Assembly: GCA_015680685.1 (NCBI GenBank)
Contig: MNCI01005411.1
Span: 4,856-68,855 of the forward strand
Direction of reading: 5' to 3'
DNA: 64,000 nt
Source: Gnetum montanum
Taxonomy: Eukaryota; Streptophyta; Gnetopsida; Gnetales; Gnetaceae
The notes below the pieces were generated by a model. The model did not search any database. It saw nothing but the letters and a program-made list of their open reading frames with translations, and was not told the origin of the DNA. A program made the position numbers and the translations under genes. Within the stretch, counting starts at the first letter, position 1, and every line of letters begins with the position of its first letter. This document shows positions 58,419 through 64,000 of the stretch, piece after piece.

Positions 58419-58892
58419 TTAATTAGGAACTCCATTCCACACACTCTCTCTCAATCAGCTATGCTTTTCATGTCTTATCTCACTACCAGTTTCATGTTCT
58501 TGTTCAATATCTTGGTTTGATATGTCAAAATTCTTAGGTATTTTCTTCCAGGTTTTTGTACTTAACTTTCTATAATCATTAATCATCCATGGGGTCCATG
58601 GACTCCTCAGTTTGAAGTTATGTAAAAGCAATAAAGGGCCTATGCTTACTTTGGGGAGGACCCACTTGCATACCTTTCGGTTAGGTTAGTTAATTTATTT
58701 ATCCTTAAAAATTTTCATAATCAAGTCCTTTTGCATCTTCCATCAATGACATCCAATTATGCACATCTTCAAAATATTTTTCATTGAAATCCTCTTTTTA
58801 TTGTTATGAATTTTTCAACCCTCTTCAATCATTTCATCGTGGTTGAACCTTTTAGAATTTAATGGACCACTAATCCATTTCACCCTATTCTT
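58419..58892 (+). other. Post-pol noncoding region of P2, second part
   Basis: Matches P1 from 38822 onward, including TTTGGGGAGGACCCACTTG (58650-58668). It breaks off before the intron-like module and joins LTR sequence at about 58893, so the module, 3' exon and polypurine tract are deleted here. Confidence 0.65.
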
Positions 58893-59099
58893 CAAGTTGA
58901 AAAGACAATGATTGTCACAATGGTCAACCATACAATTAAGTCCCACAAGTGTAGTTGAGAAGACAATAATTGTCATGATTAGATTTCACATCTTGGAAAT
59001 AGTGTACTTAGGAACTTAAGGTCTACAAAATTCAACTAGATCACATGTGAATGCTTATGATTCATATGGTTAGATGTAGGGGTGCCTAATCACTGATCA
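58893..59099 (+). repeat. 3' LTR remnant of P2
   Basis: The last 207 bp of a family 1 LTR, ending GGGGTGCCTAATCACTGATC at 59098. GTTGA(A/G)AAGACAAT(G/A)ATTGTCA occurs twice (about 58895 and 58957), indicating a local duplication of about 62 bp. U3 and R are missing. Confidence 0.8.
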
Positions 59100-59607
59100 A
59101 TTACAAAGATAGAAGTTGGTTCAAGCCATTAAAGTACATAGATTAAAGTAAGAACATTAAAATGAAATGAAATGAGCATAATTACTTATGCATTATAGTA
59201 AATCAAGCTTTGTACATAATAGTAAGCCTAATAGGCTTAACAATTTTTTAAATAGCATGTCATTAGAATCAGAAGAGTACTACTATAATCACATAATCTA
59301 TATCAGCACAATCACATCTTTTTACTAATAATATATATAAAAGAGTGTTGCTTCTATCACATCCTTGACAAAGTAAAAATAAATAAATCTAACTTTTTTT
59401 GAGTTAGAACCACATCCATAAACACATAATTTATCTTTCTTTTAAATAACATATAAGCAAGAGTGTTAGTAAAATTGTCCCTAAAAGCACCCATTCAGGC
59501 CTCAAAAATTATACTAATGGAAGGATTTCTATACAGCTTGTATAGTCACGTTAAAAAGTACAATAATTTGATGATTTCTAGGTATCTTCATAGTTATGGT
59601 AGGAAGG
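59100..59607. other. Unassigned spacer between P2 and copy H
   Basis: AT-rich DNA without recognisable features; probably the sequence into which P2 and H inserted. GAAGG at 59603-59607 is the candidate left target duplication of copy H. Confidence 0.35.
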
Positions 59608-60414
59608 TGATGAGTGGCAAGGTACCCTTACACTCAACCATACAAATACAAGTGTAGCATGTGCAATTCGGTCGAACTTTGTAGACTAAGTGCTTGCCTA
59701 CACGCCTCATGGAACACTTAGGATTAATCATTCGTTGTCTTCCCAGACTTACTTATAGTTGTCACGGTGTATGGTTAAGTAAGTTTGGGGTATATGATTT
59801 TTATATATTTTTATGTTTTATCTTCTATGCTAACAAGGTGAAGGGTTGAGAGACTAATTGACTAAATCTAACTAACGAACTAAGTCTAAATTAACCTAGC
59901 ATCAGCATCCATTCCCACTTACCGTACACACCCTGAACTGATGCAACCTTGGCTACCAAACGCTAATCGTTGCTGGGATCATCAAGCGTAACACACATGC
60001 TCGAAGTGGTTGTACTGAGTCACTTAACTAAGAGAGAAGAGTTGAGAAAGATTTAACAACTAATAAAGCATGAAAATGACAAGTAATAAATAATAATAAA
60101 TAAAATCCTAATTAGCCTATTCCATGCATTGCAAGGTTTATCCAAGAAGCTCATCTTTATTTCCGTACACAAACTTGTGTTCAGGTACAATGTCTACTTG
60201 AATAAAGATCCATTCACTCTGGAGTTCCTACTACGAGCACATGGAAATTAATTTATCTCTGGAGTGAAAAAACTACTAGAGTTTCCCTATGGTCTAGGCC
60301 TAGATTGAAAAATAAGGGAGAGATACCTCTTATTTATAGATATGGCAGCACACCGTGATATCGCTTACGCGATATCATGGAGGAAGACTTGATATTGCAT
60401 ATTGCATTCCATCA
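59608..60414 (-). repeat. 3' LTR of family 1 copy H
   Basis: An 807-bp LTR from TGATGAGTGGCAAGG to CATTCCATCA, with a TATA box (minus) at 60331-60339 and GATATC motifs at 60355-60412, including GCGATATCATGG. The polypurine tract (minus CATGGGGGTA, 60415-60424) adjoins on the right. Confidence 0.93.
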
Positions 60415-60596
60415 TACCCCCATGACTGAATGAAAACTCGTCCTCGAGTTCTTTACAATAATATCGGGAAGGTATGGGATTATTGACTCAATATGGAACT
60501 AATGGGATGACATGTGAATGGGTAATCATTACAAGACTTAACAAACTGGTGTTTATGATAACAAGGGTGAACACCTTATTACATTGACATCAAACC

Positions 60597-60758
60597 TCAT
60601 TTGGCAGCTGAGAAAGAGAGAGAGAAAGAATTGTTGCTGCTGCCATCGCCAAGATTGCACTTTTTGTTGTCCATATGTAAGCACACCATTGATCTTTCTC
60701 TTTGCATAGCTACTTCAGCACTGCTCCATTCCAAGTGTTCCCTCCAGATCCAATCCAT
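60597..60758 (-). CDS. Short 3' ORF of copy H (53 codons, hypothetical)
   Basis: A 53-codon open frame, starting with Met in MDWIWREHLEWSSAEV and ending NNSFSLSFSAAK, begins 17 bases after the splice-like acceptor. The initial ATGGATTG is shared with P1, and ATGCATTGG lies at the same place in copy B, so the exon start is conserved though the frame is closed in B and P1. No known domain, signal peptide or membrane segment. It may be a decayed or alternative 3' cassette rather than a real protein. Confidence 0.35.
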   Translation of the reverse strand: MDWIWREHLEWSSAEVAMQRERSMVCLHMDNKKCNLGDGSSNNSFSLSFSAAK

Positions 60759-60775
60759 TGTTGCATGATTGCCAT

Positions 60776-60835
60776 CTTCACACACAACACAGTCTTGTAT
60801 TAGCAAGAGTAAATGATTTATCATGCAATTGATAC
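60776..60835 (-). other. Intron-like module, 60 bp (copy H)
   Basis: Minus strand GCAAG|GTATCA, branchpoint TGCTAAT (60799-60805), then TGTGTTGTGTGTGAAG. The acceptor is followed directly by ATG, as in copy D. Confidence 0.65.
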
Positions 60836-62440
60836 CTTGCTTTGGTGTAAGCCAATTGGTTGAGTTGTGGTATGGCTGATTGCTGATCTAGAGATATAAT
60901 AATGGTGGCTACCGAAGGTGTAGAGGTTAGGAGAAAATCGAAAAAATTGGGTCTCATATCCCCATGACTAATCGCGAACCTCTAGTAGCGATAGAATGGA
61001 GAAAGAAGAAGAACAAGAAGATGGATAAAAAGAGATAACTAGGACATAGATGAAATGGATGTCAAGATGAAAATGAACAAAATAAAATTAATCGCAAAAA
61101 TGTTAGGGAAAAGAAATTAACTGGTGCATCAAAGAGGAATGTCAATGGGTCCTCCCCAAAGCAGGCTCATGCCCTTAATGCCCTGACAATCCCACATTCA
61201 AAGAGTCTATAGGCTCTAGGAATGTCATTGGGAACAAGAATTAAAGTCTTAACCATAAGAATTTACCTAAAAGAAAACAATGTATCAACCAAAATATACA
61301 CTAATGATACAACTAGCAATGAGGTGAACAATGGAGAGAAGGGTGGAGAAAAGAGAATGGAATGGAATCCCAAGAACAAGGTGGTGTACAACCCCTTGTG
61401 TGTTTCATGATTAATGTGACTTGGCAAATCTCATTCAAACCAACCACATCTAGTGACATCGCATCAATGCATTTGACCAATCCATCCTCTTGAATAACAA
61501 GAACACATCTCCAAAGAGCCACCACCATTCCGATGAAACAAATTAGGAGAGAATGGGAAGCGAGTAGGGCCTTAGTTAGAGGGAACATTTTTAGTTCCAT
61601 AACCAGTGCTTGTAGCACAAGGGATTATTTTTTCTAAGCGGTGTGCTTTAAATTCTCACTTTTTTCTTCTTTTCTTTTCTTTTTCTCTTTTTGTTGTTTT
61701 ATGTGTTTATGCATGAGAACTACACCATGCAAAGACTTGTTATTTTTATTGGCTCAACCTCCAGATGATTGGGTAACATCGAAATAGTAAGAAAACTCTA
61801 GAAGAAAACATCCAAGCACCCAAGAAAATGGCCAACACAAATGCATCAAGTTCCCTTGAAGTTACACCATTTTCAATCCTTGAGTCATTCCTTAGTTTGA
61901 GAAGTACCCAGTCACCAATTTGTTAAAGTTCTTATTAAAAAGGGAACTATACATTTCCAAGCCAAGAGAGACCATAGAAACTGGTGGATGTATGGATGAA
62001 GTGAACTCATTGGCTTCCATATCAAAAGAACATACCTTAGTATCAACATCATAACTTTAAGGTAAAAACTAAACATTAGCAATCAATAAGAAAATAGTTC
62101 ATACCATCATGAAGAACACTTATTGGATGACAAACTTACAAGGTGGATAACACACACACACACACACAAAATGGAAAAGTATAACGATGTTGTAAAACAA
62201 AAACAAGAAAAGTTAAAAAAATTTGTAAAACAAAAATGTGTAAAACAAAAATGTGTAAGAGAAAAACATGTAAGATAAAAACATGTAAGACAGAAATGTG
62301 TAAGAGAAAAATGTGTAAAACAAAAATGTGTAAAAAAAACCTTGTAAAACAAAAATGTGTAAAACAAAAACTAAAAAGAACTGAGGGCCTCTAATGATCA
62401 GCATAGGTGTCCATCTCCCCCATGATTGAATGGAAAAGGA
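60836..62440 (-). other. Post-pol noncoding region of copy H
   Basis: Contains GGGTCCTCCCCAAAGCAGG (61147-61165), a pyrimidine-rich tract (61660-61700), an AC microsatellite (about 62150-62168), a well-preserved tandem array of TTTTGTTTTACACA-like units (62170-62372, minus sense) and the polypurine-like block ATCATGGGGGAGATGG (minus, 62411-62426). The order matches P1 and P2. No coding capacity beyond compositional frames. Confidence 0.65.
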
Positions 62441-62499
62441 AAGATCCAAAATAATGAGCACTTATTTGAATTTCTTATAAGTGTCTAACTTCTCTCGAT

Positions 62500-63130
62500 T
62501 GATGTCTTTAGATTAATGGGTGGAAGTTGGCAATGTTCATATTCCAATGTGTCTATGCCTTCATTGTTAACATGAGTTGTTTCCTCAATTTGTTCCATGC
62601 ATATTGAGTTGCTCTTTCTAGTAGCTGTCAACTACGGGGTGTTTACTACTGGTGTGGTTGCTACATAGAAGCACCTTTGAATTTGTGTTTCTTGGGCACA
62701 CTGATTATATGGAAGAGATGCTCAGCATTCTTCCATATCATCACCCTCTGTGTCACTGTATGTGATGCACGGAACTTTCTTCTTCTCGATATTTCCATAA
62801 ATTTTTACCTTAGATATCTCCAAGGAAAGATCATGGATCCCTAGGTATGCATGTATTGTACTTAGCCATTACCTTCCCATTATGATTGGGAAGTTCCCTT
62901 CATTGTTGTTAACTTCAATCACCAGGAAATTAGCTGGGTATGACCGAGCACACATAGTGGTGACTATGTCCTCCACCAATCCTAAGGGAATGGTGATGGA
63001 CTGGTTAGCTAGCTCAAGTTGAATGTTGCTCTTCTTAAGTTAGGACAGGTTCCAGGCTTGATACATTTCTCATGAGATTAAGTTGACTCTAGAACCTGAG
63101 TCAAGAAGAGCCTTATGTGGTTTGTTCCCA
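62500..63130 (-). pseudogene. Retropepsin-like protease and linker (copy H)
   Basis: Read leftward. KALLDSGSRVNLIS (about 63115-63075) keeps the catalytic D-S-G. It is followed by EMYQAWNL, IPLGLVEDIVTTMCA, NFLVIEVNNNEGNFPIIMG and HAYLGIHDLSLEIS, closely matching P2 protease. The linker includes IQRCFYVATT, then the sequence leaves pol near 62500. A few stops are present. It shows that H lost RT to integrase but kept gag-protease. Confidence 0.8.
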
Positions 63131-63479
63131 GCAACTTGTAGATAAATTAGGGGACTCCTAGGGTCAGATAGTTTCCTAGGAAGGTGGCCTACCTTGATCT
63201 AGTAGATTACGGTATGAGTTAACATAACTATATGCATGAAGCTATACTGTTGGATTGAAAGGGGCCCTGAAGTTTTAATTGTTGGAGGAGTGTGCACAAA
63301 CTCAATCGCTTGTTGTTGTGAGAGCTTTTTTGGGCTTCTGGTTGTGAAGAAAGATCTTCTTTTTTTACAGTTTTTCAGAACTAGCAGCGGGTTGAATGTT
63401 TACACCTCTCATAGCATTACATTGCTGCAATTAAGTGGGGAGTTCCCCTTGCATTGTTGTAGCAGGAGGTATGGGAACT

Positions 63480-64000
63480 TTAGGTGGAAGAGGTGTAGAT
63501 TGAGTTAGAGGATGGGATGAATGTTGAATGTCTCATAGAGGAGAAGGAGTCCTCCTAAAGTACTCCCAAACTTGGTAGTGACGTTGGGGAGTTGTGTGAT
63601 CCATAGAGTCGCTTGGAGAAACCAGCTGCTGCACATAATATTCATAAGGATCAGGTTGCTGGTAAGGGTACTGTTATCTCGGTGGTGGCATCCCCCATGA
63701 CTATGGGTATTTCCACTACTAATGTTATCCAATGGGTTGTGGTAAATTTCCACTTGGATAGTACGTTAACGGTTGGTGGAACTGTCTTGGATTACCTTTA
63801 GGATAAGGTAACCTTTGGGGTGTCTGTCATTGGTTAAGTCTTGGATTAATTGCATACACCCGAGACTCCTTTAGATGTGAGATGATTGGACAACATCCCT
63901 TAGGATAGTCATATTGGAAAATCTCACATCCACTGTCATCGTCTATGTCAGAATCCACAACCTCATTAGAGATAGTAATTTTTCCCTTACCCTTGTTATG
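63480..64000 (-). pseudogene. Gag C-terminal region (copy H)
   Basis: Read leftward from the window edge: a Lys-rich start, an acidic stretch (VVDSDIDDDSG), then a zinc-knuckle-like CEIFQYDYPKGCCP in which a Cys is Phe. A Pro/Tyr/Gln-rich tail (YPYQQPDPYEYYVQQL, TPSPL, LPPKVPIPPATT) follows. It matches copy D (25897-25300). It is followed by protease. Confidence 0.7.

Larger units (their letters stand above)
49890..59099 (+). mobile_element. Family 1 copy P2, nearly full-length Athila-like element
   Basis: Order on the plus strand: truncated 5' LTR, decayed tRNA-Asp primer site, gag, linker, protease, RT, RNase H, integrase, post-pol region (interrupted by a nested solo LTR) and a truncated 3' LTR. 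It is the most complete pol-bearing family 1 copy here and the reference for what C, D and H lack. It is dead throughout, with stops and catalytic losses. Confidence 0.85.
59608..64000 (-). mobile_element. Family 1 copy H, lacking RT to integrase
   Basis: Right to left: gag C-terminus, protease with a short linker, then directly the post-pol region, intron-like module, short 3' ORF, polypurine tract and 3' LTR. RT, RNase H and integrase are absent between about 62500 and 62440. The 5' part lies beyond the window. It has fewer disabling changes in protease than P2. Confidence 0.82.

Noticed and set aside
58149-58520. 123-codon Ile/Thr-rich frame and its antisense partner
   Set aside because: Both lie inside the solo LTR and read through its AT-rich tandem array; the repeat itself explains them.
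62107-62461. Phe/Leu/Tyr-rich membrane-like frames in copy H, and similar at 56366-56749
   Set aside because: They are translations of the TTTTACACA-type array; hydrophobicity follows from T-richness, and the frames differ between copies.

Overview
The window is repeat-dense plant nuclear DNA, not a microbial or organellar locus. It is AT-rich and has no gene with an intact long reading frame. It is almost filled by decayed Ty3/gypsy LTR retrotransposons nested in and truncating one another. The long, heavily mutated LTRs, the tRNA-Asp and tRNA-Met primer sites and the transition-dominated decay (CAA/CAG/TGG to stops, Cys to Tyr, Asp to Asn) suggest a large, heavily methylated seed-plant genome, possibly a gymnosperm. 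The species cannot be fixed from sequence alone. No tRNA, rRNA, CRISPR array or convincing host gene was seen.

Three families account for most of the window. Family 1 is Athila-like: LTRs of about 810-960 bp starting TGATGAG and ending CTCATCA, a tRNA-Asp primer site, and an Athila-type RT with PFGLCNA. It occurs as copy A (1-1477), B (2883-5177), C (5178-~9860), D (19113-26275, with a perfect GTTAT target duplication), H (59608 to the window end), all on the minus strand; P1 (36079-40591) and P2 (about 49890-59099) on the plus strand; and a solo LTR (57457-58413) nested in P2. Family 2 is a chromovirus-like element: G1 (about 30640-36072, plus) and a head-to-head mosaic, G2 (about 42300-49885). 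Family 3 is a Tekay/Del-like chromovirus with a long LTR: T1 (about 11960-17600, minus) and an LTR piece at 1478-2882. A further old element with a tRNA-Met-type primer site (26287-26297) was split by the insertion of copy D.

The most interesting structure is in family 1. P1 and P2 carry pol genes. Copies C, D and H have gag (H also protease) but lack RT, RNase H and integrase, and pass straight into the same post-pol noncoding region. In the five copies where the segment survives (B, C, D, H, P1), this region holds an intron-like module of 60-63 bp: a GTA donor, a CTAA-type branchpoint and an AG acceptor. It precedes a 3' cassette. In C and D the cassette is a gene remnant (ORF-X, about 900 codons in D) ending in a long predicted coiled coil; in B, H and P1 it is a short exon. 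C, D and H look like a non-autonomous, pol-less lineage that could have relied on pol-bearing relatives such as P1 and P2.

Regions with nothing recognised are 9861-11650 (apart from a tandem duplication), 17601-19107, most of 26302-30639 (includes a 228-base gap), 40592-42299 and 59100-59607.
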